DNA from: Pseudoalteromonas rubra
Lineage (GTDB): Bacteria > Pseudomonadota > Gammaproteobacteria > Enterobacterales > Alteromonadaceae
Direction of reading: 5' to 3'
Length of the DNA stretch: 64,000 nt
Assembly: GCF_001482385.1 (NCBI RefSeq)
Contig: NZ_CP013611.1
Coordinates: forward strand, 2,728,001 to 2,792,000
Below the pieces are notes generated by a model that saw only the letters and a program-made list of their open reading frames with translations, ran no database searches and was not told the DNA's origin. Numbering within the stretch: the first letter of the stretch is position 1; every line of letters begins with the position of its first letter. A program made the translations under genes and the position numbers. Positions 1-8,692 of the stretch are shown here, piece after piece.

Positions 1-595
1 CCTGGATTTATTGCAGCACTATATATTCAAGCCGCTGGGCATGACACGCAGCGGGGCTGAGTCAGTCGCAGATAAGCTGGCCACCTTTTACTTTAACCGC
101 CGGGGACAGGATACGCAGTATATTCCGTGGCGCGCCGTGAATCTCAGTCATCGCCTGGCTGGGGGCGGTTTGATAAGCACACCGGGCGATCTGGTACGAC
201 TGGGCAGTGGTTATCTTGACCCCAGCTATTTACACACCGACATACGTGCACAGATCTGGACGCCACAGCGCCTTAATCACGGCGAAGTGAATCCGCAAAA
301 CTATGCGCTGGGATGGCGTCGTCATGAGTACCAGCCTGACGATACCCCCTTATTTACCTACTATCACCACGGTGGTGTATCAAGGGGCTCGCAAAGTATG
401 TTGATTGTGGTGCCTGAGCACCAGCTCAGCGTAGCGGTCAATATCAACAGTAAAACCAAGCCATTCAGGACCTTTGGTCAGGCGTCTCTGTTACTGGCGG
501 ATGCTTATGTGCAACTGACAGCGCAGGCTCAGCGTGATGTGCCCGACAACCCGCTCAGCGCCGCCTCCAGTACTGCGTCTTTACCGGCAAAGTAA
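1..595 (+). CDS. Beta-lactamase-family (S12) serine hydrolase, 5' end cut by the window
   Basis: C-terminal part of a serine hydrolase of the beta-lactamase/D-aminopeptidase/esterase (S12) family. The frame is open to the window edge, so the catalytic SxxK motif lies upstream and is not visible. Visible family hallmarks are the segment FKPLGMTRSG, which follows the Y-x-N motif in this family, the AGGGLISTPGDL segment, and the third active-site motif as HHGG (in HHGGVSRGS). The 3' end overlaps the convergent S41 peptidase gene by 67 bases, both stop codons being intact. The substrate cannot be told from this fragment; S12 proteins include peptidases, esterases and penicillin-binding-like enzymes. 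Family assignment is firm, function open. Confidence 0.85.
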   Translation, partial: LDLLQHYIFKPLGMTRSGAESVADKLATFYFNRRGQDTQYIPWRAVNLSHRLAGGGLISTPGDLVRLGSGYLDPSYLHTDIRAQIWTPQRLNHGEVNPQNYALGWRRHEYQPDDTPLFTYYHHGGVSRGSQSMLIVVPEHQLSVAVNINSKTKPFRTFGQASLLLADAYVQLTAQAQRDVPDNPLSAASSTASLPAK

Positions 596-2295
596 TCCTT
601 GGCCGTCAAAGCAACTGGCAGGTCCGGCGCCACCCATATCCGACTGTCCTCTGCAGCACTCTGTTGATGAAACTGCGACGAGATCACACCAATTTGGCCA
701 CTGTAAGGCAAAGTAAACCAGCCTGCCTCGCCGATGGCGTTAGGCCGGGTGCCCGAAGGTTCGCCGACCACAACCGCGCTGGTCAGCTTGCTGATCCCCA
801 TTAGCAGATCATGGCCAGCCGAAAAAGTGTTACGCCCTGTCAGGATCATCAACTTGCCATTTGGTTTGAGTGCCTCAAACAGCACCGCCGTGGCGATGGT
901 GCTGGGCAATAAAAAACCATTCCCCCCGCTGTTATCGCGCAGATCCAAAATAAAGTGCTCGGCTTGCCCGGCCAGTAAACGCTCGCGCAGCTGCTGATTA
1001 AAGGCATCCAGCGACACATCCTGGCGTTCATGCACGGCATTAAAGTTCACGTATAATGCCTTGTGATCGGACAATAATTTTGACCAGTAAGGACCTGATT
1101 GCGGGTGCTGACGCGGCAGCTCAGGAAAACCATTAAACTGCATGGTGCGTGGGGTCAGCGCCAGCTGCTGTGCTTGCTGGTCATGGCCACGGACTGTCAC
1201 GGCAATTTCATTGGTGTGTTCAATGATCCCCAGCCCCTGCAATACCGGGGCAAGACTCAAATAATAAGGTCCCAGCCAGGCTTGCTGCATATTGTTGTCT
1301 CGCGGGTTGACCTCCCCCGTTTTTGCCAACGCCTGTAACGCCGGTGTGTTGCCTATGGTCAAAACCTGCATGCCGACGAGGTGCTGATAGTTTGGGTCAG
1401 CCGCCACAATAAACAACCCTTCTTCAAACAGATAGAACTGCACAGGCAGCTGCTGATAATTACCCGCCTTACCCCATGCCGGGATGATAAAGTTATGGCC
1501 ATTTTCCAGCATACCGAGCAGCTGCATCAGCTCAAATACGACTTGCTGATCGCGCAAAGTGGGGATGCGTTTATCAATTTGCGCCACTTTGTGCGCAAAG
1601 GCCTGCTCACTCATGCGATGAAAGGCCGACACATGCAAACGTCGGATCTCCGCAGCCAGATAATGTAGATCATGGCGCCAGCGCGCATCTCTGTCCAATT
1701 CTGCGGCGGGCTCAGCCCCTACTAAGCGGCGATAGTCGGCGTCTTGTGCAAATGCGGCAAAATGTGGATTCGGCGTGCGGCTAAGCACACTACGACCCAT
1801 CAGCGAGGGTTTATCATCCCAGCGCGCCTGGAGCGCTCGCTCCAACCACACCATGGCATTGCGCTTGTCTTTGAGCGCACCATAGAGTTCCGCCAGGGTC
1901 ATCATCATATCATTGGGGTTATCATGCCATTTCGGCAAACGTTGCAGCCGCACGCCCAACTGCAATGCCCTTTTTAGTGGCGCAATGGCATCCTGCCAAC
2001 GTTGTTGCTGCCGATAGCCCAGGCTCAGCAAATACCAGGTGACCCCATCGTTTTGGTAGTCTCTGGTCAGCGCGGAAGCCAGTTTAACGACCGCAGGCCA
2101 GTTTTCCTGCTCAACCAGCGTGAACAGCAGCTCTTTGTTATGGTAATAGCCAACCGGATCGCGCAACTGATTGGGCAAAACCGGGATTTGATACGCATCG
2201 TTATGATACCCGGGCGTGCCTCGCGATGGCGTTGCCTGTAACTGCTGACCACTTAAAATGATGAGTCCAAGTAGTCCAAAAATGGCTTTATACAT
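529..2295 (-). CDS. Secreted S41-family peptidase with N-terminal TPR-like region
   Basis: A 588-aa protein with an N-terminal signal peptide (MYKAIFGLLGLIILSG, then a polar stretch with A-T-P). Residues about 50-150 form helical repeats of TPR type (QENWPAVVKLASALTRDYQN, then WYLLSLGYRQQQRWQDAI). The C-terminal third has the S41 (tail-specific/C-terminal-processing) core: FILDLRDNSGGNGF and the nucleophile segment NTFSAGHDL, with Ser in TFSAG, followed by VVVGEPSGTRPNAIGE. It should act in the periplasm or outside the cell. It is convergent with the S12 hydrolase and shares 67 bases with it. Substrate unknown. S41 enzymes of this layout include housekeeping proteases and self-resistance or peptide-degrading enzymes; nothing here decides between them. 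Confidence 0.85.
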   Translation of the reverse strand: MYKAIFGLLGLIILSGQQLQATPSRGTPGYHNDAYQIPVLPNQLRDPVGYYHNKELLFTLVEQENWPAVVKLASALTRDYQNDGVTWYLLSLGYRQQQRWQDAIAPLKRALQLGVRLQRLPKWHDNPNDMMMTLAELYGALKDKRNAMVWLERALQARWDDKPSLMGRSVLSRTPNPHFAAFAQDADYRRLVGAEPAAELDRDARWRHDLHYLAAEIRRLHVSAFHRMSEQAFAHKVAQIDKRIPTLRDQQVVFELMQLLGMLENGHNFIIPAWGKAGNYQQLPVQFYLFEEGLFIVAADPNYQHLVGMQVLTIGNTPALQALAKTGEVNPRDNNMQQAWLGPYYLSLAPVLQGLGIIEHTNEIAVTVRGHDQQAQQLALTPRTMQFNGFPELPRQHPQSGPYWSKLLSDHKALYVNFNAVHERQDVSLDAFNQQLRERLLAGQAEHFILDLRDNSGGNGFLLPSTIATAVLFEALKPNGKLMILTGRNTFSAGHDLLMGISKLTSAVVVGEPSGTRPNAIGEAGWFTLPYSGQIGVISSQFHQQSAAEDSRIWVAPDLPVALTAKDYFAGKDAVLEAALSGLSGTSR

Positions 2296-2394
2296 CTGTT
2301 TCTCCTTCTAACATGAGAACCAATGTATTGAAAAAACTACTTTTATTCGTTCAGGATCCGGATTCTGTACGGTAAAAATTAAATGTCAGGTTAA

Positions 2395-3450
2395 TCAGAC
2401 CGAAGACGATGTACGACAATGCGTACGATACCGGCTGGGCGTCATCCCCGTGCGTGCTTTGAAGGCCTGATTGAAGGTCGACTTGGCATTAAACCCATTG
2501 TCCATTGCAATGCTGAGTATCGAGACCTCAGCGTACGCCGGATCGGCCAACTGTTTCTCAATCTGCTCAAGCCTTATTTCATTGATATAATTAGAAAAGT
2601 TATTGTTCGAGACCGAATTAATCGCCCACGAAACCTGCTTTACACCCAGTGACAGCTGATCCGCAATATGCTGAATACTCAGTCTTGGTTGACAAAATAA
2701 TGCCTGATCTCTTATCTGTGCGTCCACCGCCTCAAATATCGACAGAGCTAACTGTTTGTCCTGATCCGCTTCTTCGGGCTGACTCAGCGCCTGATATTGT
2801 GCCAGACGATTAAAAAAGTGTGGCTGCTTTATCACCCCCACCAGCAACAAAGACAGAATGCCAAAAAAGCCGACCTCGTGAGCAAAATACCAGTAGGCTT
2901 TCCACGGCATGGGCGTTATGGGCTGAACATTCATGCGCACAAAATCTGTCAGACTCAGTACGACATAACCGCCGAGCAACCAGGTCAGCCAGTTCAGGCC
3001 CATAGTAGGCGCATCAGCATGGACCTGATACACCGTATCGCGATAATCTCGCAGCAGCTGTAAAGACGCCACCAGATAGCACAATAGCATCACACTGCCC
3101 AGCGCAATGAGCGGCTGGACATAATCGGTCAGACCCAGCGACACCAGAGGCAACAGCAAATGACGGCCAGATTTAAGGGCACCTCCTGATGCGCCTACCA
3201 GTTTGCAGACACTGAGATACCAGGCCGGACCCATGGCCACAGTAAAAGCCGGGGTAATGATGTACCCTGCCAACGCATAACCAGTGCTTTCAAGTACGTT
3301 AGCAACACAGAGTAAGGCCTGAAATACAAAAAAGAACATCAGGCACCGACTTTTCGGATTTTGCCACACGAGTATGGCGGCAAAGCACATCTGCCAGGCA
3401 AAGATCACCTGAAACAAAGTCAGCCCTGAAATACTAAGCGGGGTGAGCAT
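2395..3450 (-). CDS. Membrane-embedded AraC-family transcriptional regulator
   Basis: About 351 aa from the ATG at 3450, preceded by AAAGAG seven bases upstream. A longer frame to 3522 would overlap the next gene and lacks a ribosome site, so the internal start is preferred. The first ~220 residues are strongly hydrophobic with about seven membrane segments (for example LFQVIFAWQMCFAAILVW and FGILSLLLVGVI). The last ~100 residues are an AraC-type double helix-turn-helix (LSIQHIADQLSLGVKQVSWA, then SILSIAMDNGFNAKSTFNQA and FKARTGMTPSRYR). This 'membrane sensor plus AraC output' design is common in marine Alteromonadales. Ligand unknown. It lies 37 bases downstream of the small secreted protein gene and may be co-transcribed with it. 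Confidence 0.85.
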   Translation of the reverse strand: MLTPLSISGLTLFQVIFAWQMCFAAILVWQNPKSRCLMFFFVFQALLCVANVLESTGYALAGYIITPAFTVAMGPAWYLSVCKLVGASGGALKSGRHLLLPLVSLGLTDYVQPLIALGSVMLLCYLVASLQLLRDYRDTVYQVHADAPTMGLNWLTWLLGGYVVLSLTDFVRMNVQPITPMPWKAYWYFAHEVGFFGILSLLLVGVIKQPHFFNRLAQYQALSQPEEADQDKQLALSIFEAVDAQIRDQALFCQPRLSIQHIADQLSLGVKQVSWAINSVSNNNFSNYINEIRLEQIEKQLADPAYAEVSILSIAMDNGFNAKSTFNQAFKARTGMTPSRYRTHCRTSSSV

Positions 3451-3487
3451 GTTTAACTCTTTATTATTGTTATGATTTACTTCACAG

Positions 3488-4030
3488 TTATTTAAACTGC
3501 ACCATCTCGTTGCTGCGCACATAGGTGCGCAGCTCTGGCTCAGTCCAGGTGCCCTGCTTAAGATACTGGGTGGATACCGTAAAGCGCCCCTCTTTAAACC
3601 GGCTGATGGATTTTACCTGGGTAATGCCGTCTTTGCTGCCGGTCACATCCTCAACGGCCGCGAACTCGTTAGAACTGAGCACCTCTATCGTCCCCTGGGT
3701 GTAGAACCCCGCAGTGGTGAAATAATAAAAAACCAGGGCGTTTTTACTCTTATCCCAGAAAATCAGAGATTCTCCGCCATACATACCCTCATTAATAGAA
3801 TGCAAAGTACGCACAGCCGTGCCATTCAGCGCACGCTCCCAGCGACTGATATCGCGCATCGGCGGCTGGCCTGCAGGAACCGCGAAATCAGCCTGCCAGG
3901 TCCCAAGGTAAGGCTGAAAGACCGCCAGCTCCTGAGCGAGCGGTCTGGGGAAGTTGTCTGCTGCCAGCCCGGATAGGCTGCACACGCCCAGCGCCAGGGT
4001 GCAGATCCAGTACTTGATGATACGTATCAT
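3488..4030 (-). CDS. Small secreted protein, lipocalin-like/DUF1579-like fold suspected
   Basis: 180 aa with a clear signal peptide (IIKYWICTLALGVCSLSGLA, cleavage near LAA-DNF). The mature part is rich in beta-strand patterns with aromatic positions (FQPYLGTWQADFAVP, SLIFWDKSKNALVFYYF), resembling small beta-barrel proteins that measure or bind apolar ligands (DUF1579-type). The start has AGGA seven bases upstream. Same strand as, and just upstream of, the membrane AraC regulator, so a ligand-sensing partnership is possible but is inference. No catalytic motif seen. Confidence 0.7.
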   Translation of the reverse strand: MIRIIKYWICTLALGVCSLSGLAADNFPRPLAQELAVFQPYLGTWQADFAVPAGQPPMRDISRWERALNGTAVRTLHSINEGMYGGESLIFWDKSKNALVFYYFTTAGFYTQGTIEVLSSNEFAAVEDVTGSKDGITQVKSISRFKEGRFTVSTQYLKQGTWTEPELRTYVRSNEMVQFK

Positions 4031-4084
4031 GAGGCCATCCTGTGTTGTGATTTTACTAAAAAGTAGCCAATGGACTCTGAAAAC

Positions 4085-4122
4085 ACAAAAAGCGCCCCTG
4101 AAGTAGCCTTCAGGGTGCGCCT
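4085..4122 (-). terminator. Rho-independent terminator after the LanB gene
   Basis: On the minus strand, 16 bases past the LanB stop, an inverted repeat (arms GCGC-CCCTGAAG and CTTCAGGG-TGCGC, short loop) is followed by TTTTTG. It closes the lanC-lanB transcript. Confidence 0.8.
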
Positions 4123-4137
4123 TTGTCTCTTAGTTGC

Positions 4138-7100
4138 TTAATCGGCTTTTTTATCGGCCGAAAAATACTTGCGACGCAGCATATCGTGGATCACCAGCTC
4201 CTGCTCACGACCATAGGCCTTGAACATCCGGTTATTATGCATATGCAGCAGCGAGCCGAGTAAAGTATCTTTGCTGCAATTGAGCTTACCTTCATCGATC
4301 ATACGATTAAGCACCGCCACCACCGGCTCTGCTGCCAGTGCCCATTGCGACAGGATAGCAAACAACGCCTGTTGTACTTCATCCGCTTGTGCCTGTGGTT
4401 GCTGAGTCAGTACCGAAAAATCTTTATCCAGTTGTGCTTCATAATCTCGATATCGATTCCCCAGCTGCTTACGCAGTACACTGGTTTCATTAAACTCTCT
4501 GCCAAAGCCATCGCGTAGCTGGCTGATCAGCGCAAAGCGACCCGCTTCATCATATTCAAACAAATCCAGCAGTTTATGGGTGTGTGCCAGCGCCATACGC
4601 CAGCGTACATCCTCGCCGTACTCGTCAATCAAGGCACAGGTTTTGGCGATCAGCGCACTGTCGTACATAAACAATGACTCTACCAAAGCCATAGATTCAG
4701 GCCCGCCGTAACGCTCTACTTCACGCTCGTAAGTCATGAGTTCGACTTTGTGTAGCTCGCCGCTCTCCACTTTGGGATCCAGCAGGGCATTCAGTTTAGG
4801 CAGCAACTGGCCGCATAACAGCCCGGGATCACCATGAAAACGCAAGCGCAGATGCCAGTCCGGATCGCCATAGCGGATAAAGAACCACTTATCGTACAGG
4901 TCACCACTTTGCTCTATCATGGGTAACAATTCTTCCGTCAGCAATTGTTCAACCAGTGAATTACCCGAGTATATCTTCAGGCTTAACCACTCGGATCCCG
5001 CACTAAAGCGGCGCTTCAATGGGGCAGCGGTGATGTTGCCCATTGGATCGTCACTGAAGTGGCGATGCGATGGCGCATGCTCATTAGTAAAAGGAATAAT
5101 GACTTCATTACTGTAATGATTGCCTTGTGCATCGACCACTCTGGATGGAAAATGCTGGCTGATCACTTCTTTAAGTTCAACCCGACTATGGCCTTTTGTC
5201 TCGGCCAGTAAAATCGCAAACATATCCGGGTTACGTAAGTCCAGCTGTAACACATTGTCAGACATCGCAAAGCTGACCTGCGGATCGAGCTGATAGGTTG
5301 CCAGTAAAGCGTCCAGCTTAGCACGATCAAACTGACCTTTTTTGCTGATGGCTTCCAGTTCAGTTCTGTCGATCCGCCAGGTTTTTTCGCTCAGGATCAG
5401 GTTGTCCAGCATCAGACGTGGCACAAACGACGCCCGCTCCAGACTGGCTGGCAACTTAAACTGTGGCGGCCTGCCATCCTGATGTTGCAACATACACAGG
5501 AACTTGTATGCGCTCAGGCTGCGAGCTGAGTAGTTATGGGCGCTCGACAAACGCGGCACCACTTGTTTATTGAGTCGTTTACTCCAGAGCTTCACACGCT
5601 GGCCTTCGACCCAGACATACAGATCACTTAATGGGATCTGATACTCATCATCCAGGGCGCTGTCAGCCAGGAACACAATTTCATACTGGCGCAGGTGAGG
5701 ACGCGCGATGACATTACCTGGGCGCCCTTCCGGCATGTGCACCACTTCGGCAAAAATCACCTCGTCACTGTGCGCCTGTTCGGCAGCCAGATGGGCCACC
5801 ACATTGTCTTTAAGGCCGTCATCCAGATGACAAAAACGACCCAGCAAATTGGCCGCGGAAGGACCATAACAGCCATTAAATTTGTGAACCGGGTTACCAC
5901 GCTCATCCTGATACAGGCTTACCATGATAGCGAATGAATATGGGAACTTAGTAACGGCATCTTTATTGGTGATTTTTTGCTTCAGCTCTTTGCCACGTAA
6001 TACCACACAGTCTTTACCGCGATTTTGAGGCTGGCTCAGGGCATCTTCAACAATACCATCCAGCACGCTGACTTCCGGCATCGTCTGCTGAGCAGAGCCA
6101 CCACGGGCCAGATTCAACCCCGCTACCAGAGGCGCCTCATAACCGGTTTCGGTGGAGATACCTATCCCGGACTCATCGTCGAGGATTTTATCTAGCGGGA
6201 CAAACTGACCTTCAAAGCGGGCATTAAACTTCGTCATAAACTGACTCAGCGAGTTACCCTGCTCAGAGACACTCAAACCCGCAATCAGCTCCAGTTGTTT
6301 TTGCAGACGTAAGACGTCCTGCTCAGCTAACTGGCAGTCATTAAAATCACGATAAATATCACTCTGGAAGAGCTTATTTTCCTGCACCTTCACCGGCAGG
6401 GTTTGCAGGTGAGCCAGCAGTTGTTTATAGGGGGCAATGTCCCCGGTTTTTTGTGCATCCAGTACATCAATCTGCGCCAGTGCCGTAGCCAGCTTATCTG
6501 CCGTGTCGAGCTCTTTAATTTCGGTGATGGATTTTAATAAGGCGCGATCCGGTGATTCTCCGGTCAGCGGCAAGGGAATATCCGCCAGTAACACCCCCTC
6601 ATCAATCAGGTCCTGAACGTAGGCTTCGACTTCTTCCTGGTCGGCCTCATCATACTCGGCACAAAACTGTGCCACCAGGGCATTGAAACTTTTACCATCG
6701 CGTGCAGCATCCAGCACAAAACGGAAGTACTCGTCACTTTCAACCGCGCTCAGACGATACTGCATGGTCTCTTCAGACAGGTAAGTTTCTATGTAGCGAC
6801 ACTGATCAGCAATAAAGTAGTGAGAAGAATTTGGCTTATACGTCAGCGTATCTGAGCGTGAGGCATGCTTGATAAAATGATCTTTCAGCGCATTGAGATA
6901 GAACATATCGAGTCGGGTTTTACGGCTATCCTGCGTTAACTCGGCAACATTCAGCGCTGTCTGTGGCGCGATGCTGCCCTGATGGATCCCGGAAAACAGA
7001 CCGAATGGGGTAGGTCGGGAACACATGCGGACCATGTATTTTATCAACGCATGCGCCACCTTTTTCCCCTGCTTAGAGTCAGGTTTGGTACGCCACTGAT

Positions 7101-7284
7101 CAATCCGCTCAAGCAAAGAGGGACTGGCCAGATAAATGGCTTCTTCGACCCCTGGCGTGGCCAACCAGGCAGCCAACAACACATTGGTGTCGGCATCGTC
7201 CTGCCCGAACTGTGCCAGTTGCTCCAGTCCCAGCCGAGGCGTACGAATTACAAAAAAATTATCATTTTTTAGTTGTTTAGACAT
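4138..7284 (-). CDS. Class I lanthipeptide dehydratase (LanB family)
   Basis: 1048 aa, the full length of split-function LanB enzymes, which activate Ser/Thr of a precursor with glutamyl-tRNA and eliminate it to dehydroalanine/dehydrobutyrine. The N-terminal glutamylation domain covers about residues 1-740 and carries the family motif RPTPFGLFSG near residue 90. The C-terminal elimination domain (SpaB-C/thiopeptide type, about 765-1030) has SEWLSLKIYSG, WFFIRYGDPDWHLRLRFHG and YEREVERYGG. The ATG at 7284 has GGGAG six bases upstream; the in-frame GTG one codon earlier is too close to that site. Only 10 bases separate it from the LanC stop, so the two are translationally linked. The likely substrates are the small double-glycine peptides at 13.9-15.9 kb, since no precursor lies next to it. 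Confidence 0.93.
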   Translation of the reverse strand: MSKQLKNDNFFVIRTPRLGLEQLAQFGQDDADTNVLLAAWLATPGVEEAIYLASPSLLERIDQWRTKPDSKQGKKVAHALIKYMVRMCSRPTPFGLFSGIHQGSIAPQTALNVAELTQDSRKTRLDMFYLNALKDHFIKHASRSDTLTYKPNSSHYFIADQCRYIETYLSEETMQYRLSAVESDEYFRFVLDAARDGKSFNALVAQFCAEYDEADQEEVEAYVQDLIDEGVLLADIPLPLTGESPDRALLKSITEIKELDTADKLATALAQIDVLDAQKTGDIAPYKQLLAHLQTLPVKVQENKLFQSDIYRDFNDCQLAEQDVLRLQKQLELIAGLSVSEQGNSLSQFMTKFNARFEGQFVPLDKILDDESGIGISTETGYEAPLVAGLNLARGGSAQQTMPEVSVLDGIVEDALSQPQNRGKDCVVLRGKELKQKITNKDAVTKFPYSFAIMVSLYQDERGNPVHKFNGCYGPSAANLLGRFCHLDDGLKDNVVAHLAAEQAHSDEVIFAEVVHMPEGRPGNVIARPHLRQYEIVFLADSALDDEYQIPLSDLYVWVEGQRVKLWSKRLNKQVVPRLSSAHNYSARSLSAYKFLCMLQHQDGRPPQFKLPASLERASFVPRLMLDNLILSEKTWRIDRTELEAISKKGQFDRAKLDALLATYQLDPQVSFAMSDNVLQLDLRNPDMFAILLAETKGHSRVELKEVISQHFPSRVVDAQGNHYSNEVIIPFTNEHAPSHRHFSDDPMGNITAAPLKRRFSAGSEWLSLKIYSGNSLVEQLLTEELLPMIEQSGDLYDKWFFIRYGDPDWHLRLRFHGDPGLLCGQLLPKLNALLDPKVESGELHKVELMTYEREVERYGGPESMALVESLFMYDSALIAKTCALIDEYGEDVRWRMALAHTHKLLDLFEYDEAGRFALISQLRDGFGREFNETSVLRKQLGNRYRDYEAQLDKDFSVLTQQPQAQADEVQQALFAILSQWALAAEPVVAVLNRMIDEGKLNCSKDTLLGSLLHMHNNRMFKAYGREQELVIHDMLRRKYFSADKKAD

Positions 7285-7294
7285 CACTCACTCC

Positions 7295-8509
7295 CTATGC
7301 CATTAACAAACAATCAACCCAACCTGTGTCGTCATCAAATAAAGAGGTTAAAGCCAGGCCTATGCCGGCATACCCCATGAGAAACCCGAAATCTTCGTTG
7401 TATGCCTTATCTAAGCCGTTGTACGAGTACAGAGATTCAACACCCCGCTCGGTGTATTGCCGAAGAGAATAATCAACCCAGTATTGCATTGCCTGAACGA
7501 AGCGAGGGTGCGGCATGAGTTGATTCAGGATCTGATAAATCACCGCCATACCATAGAAACCATGACAAAGGCCGGCATCGGTAATATGGCCAGACTGCTC
7601 ATCGCGCCCGGCAGCGTGCAAGCCGATTTCAAGTGCCCGCTCAACATAACTCGGACGGTCCAGCTGCTGGCCGACCCGTGCCAGAGTCATGGCAATGGTC
7701 AGATCACCATAACACCAGCCCAGGCGTGAGTGGTGCTCGCCCCCTGCGCTGGAACCAAAACACGAATGCGAAGTGCAGTCCGTACTTTGCTGCTCTAACA
7801 GCCAGTCACAGGCGCCCAGTAACAGGGTTGTCACCCGTTCTTTCAACGCCGGGATCTGCACTGCGGGTAACAACGCCGCAATGATCCCCGGCACACCGTG
7901 TGCCAGGCCGAGGTTATACTCAGGCTCAGTGGGTTCATCTTTGTTAAAGCGATAAACTGACTCTTGTGGTTGTGACCAGGTGATATGGCCATTGTCAAAC
8001 CGAGTGGCGGTGCTTTCCAGGCCACTGACAATCACACCATACAGGGCCGTTTGATCAGACTGCTTAGCACGACGGGAGGCATAAGGTGCAAACCCGGACA
8101 GTCCCAGTACCATTTCGATTTCACCCTGCCACGGTTGATGGTCCAGAGACTCGCGGAATAACTCGTCGACTTCTTCCAGTAGCTCCGGGTCGTAATTTTC
8201 AGGATCGGCCTGATTAAGGTACTCCAGCAGCCAGGCTTGTCCCGCCAGACCATTACTCATCTCAAAACTCTGCTGATCCAATCCTTCCTGGAGCGCTTCC
8301 AGCTTCTCGGTAAACAGCGCTTCGTCAACCAGACTCGCATCATACTCATAAGCTTTATATAAAAACAGCAGCTGACCTGCTAACCCGCTCAGCAAGCCAT
8401 GGGGTAAATCGGCGTCTCGTACGCTGGTGCTGACTTTGTCTGTAATAATTGCAAGGAGGGTATTGATGGTGTCCCGCTGCTGTGTCGACAATGAAAATTG
8501 TTCTGCCAT
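7295..8509 (-). CDS. Lanthionine synthetase C-like cyclase (LanC family)
   Basis: 404 aa from the ATG at 8509, chosen because AAGGA sits five bases before it; the ATG two codons upstream directly abuts that AAGG. LanC is a zinc enzyme that adds Cys thiols onto dehydrated Ser/Thr to form (methyl)lanthionine rings. Zinc ligands are visible: Cys in GWCYGDLT (about residue 266) and Cys-His in GLCHGFYG (about 315-316). The conserved histidine motif LAHGVPGIIAAL and the repeated GL-x-G helical-hairpin motifs (SGLAGQLL, NGLAGQAW) of the alpha-alpha toroid are present. It forms a tight pair with LanB. Zn sites are intact, so an active cyclase is expected. Confidence 0.93.
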   Translation of the reverse strand: MAEQFSLSTQQRDTINTLLAIITDKVSTSVRDADLPHGLLSGLAGQLLFLYKAYEYDASLVDEALFTEKLEALQEGLDQQSFEMSNGLAGQAWLLEYLNQADPENYDPELLEEVDELFRESLDHQPWQGEIEMVLGLSGFAPYASRRAKQSDQTALYGVIVSGLESTATRFDNGHITWSQPQESVYRFNKDEPTEPEYNLGLAHGVPGIIAALLPAVQIPALKERVTTLLLGACDWLLEQQSTDCTSHSCFGSSAGGEHHSRLGWCYGDLTIAMTLARVGQQLDRPSYVERALEIGLHAAGRDEQSGHITDAGLCHGFYGMAVIYQILNQLMPHPRFVQAMQYWVDYSLRQYTERGVESLYSYNGLDKAYNEDFGFLMGYAGIGLALTSLFDDDTGWVDCLLMA

Positions 8510-8561
8510 GTTCATCCTTAATCTATTCGTCTTTCGTTATTGTTATCGTGTCGGCGCCGGT

Positions 8562-8586
8562 AAGCACGCACCCATAATGCGTGCTT
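8562..8586. repeat. Perfect hairpin between exporter and cyclase genes
   Basis: Nine-base inverted repeat (AAGCACGCA / TGCGTGCTT) with a 7-base loop in the 183-base gap between the ABC exporter and LanC. No T-run follows on either strand, so it is not a standard terminator. It could act as an RNA-stability or attenuation element that tunes lanCB relative to the upstream exporter genes. Confidence 0.5.
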
Positions 8587-8692
8587 CCCCGTTTGTACCT
8601 ATGTAGCCTTGTTTGACGTTAACCTAAAATATCCGCCTGCTCAACCGTAACCACTCATAATTTTTACATATTAAAAACAATACAACGTGGCC

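Noticed and set aside
8516..8692. Search for a lanthipeptide precursor between the exporter and LanC genes
   Set aside because: Only very short minus-strand frames (under 12 codons) without Gly-Gly leaders or ribosome sites were found.
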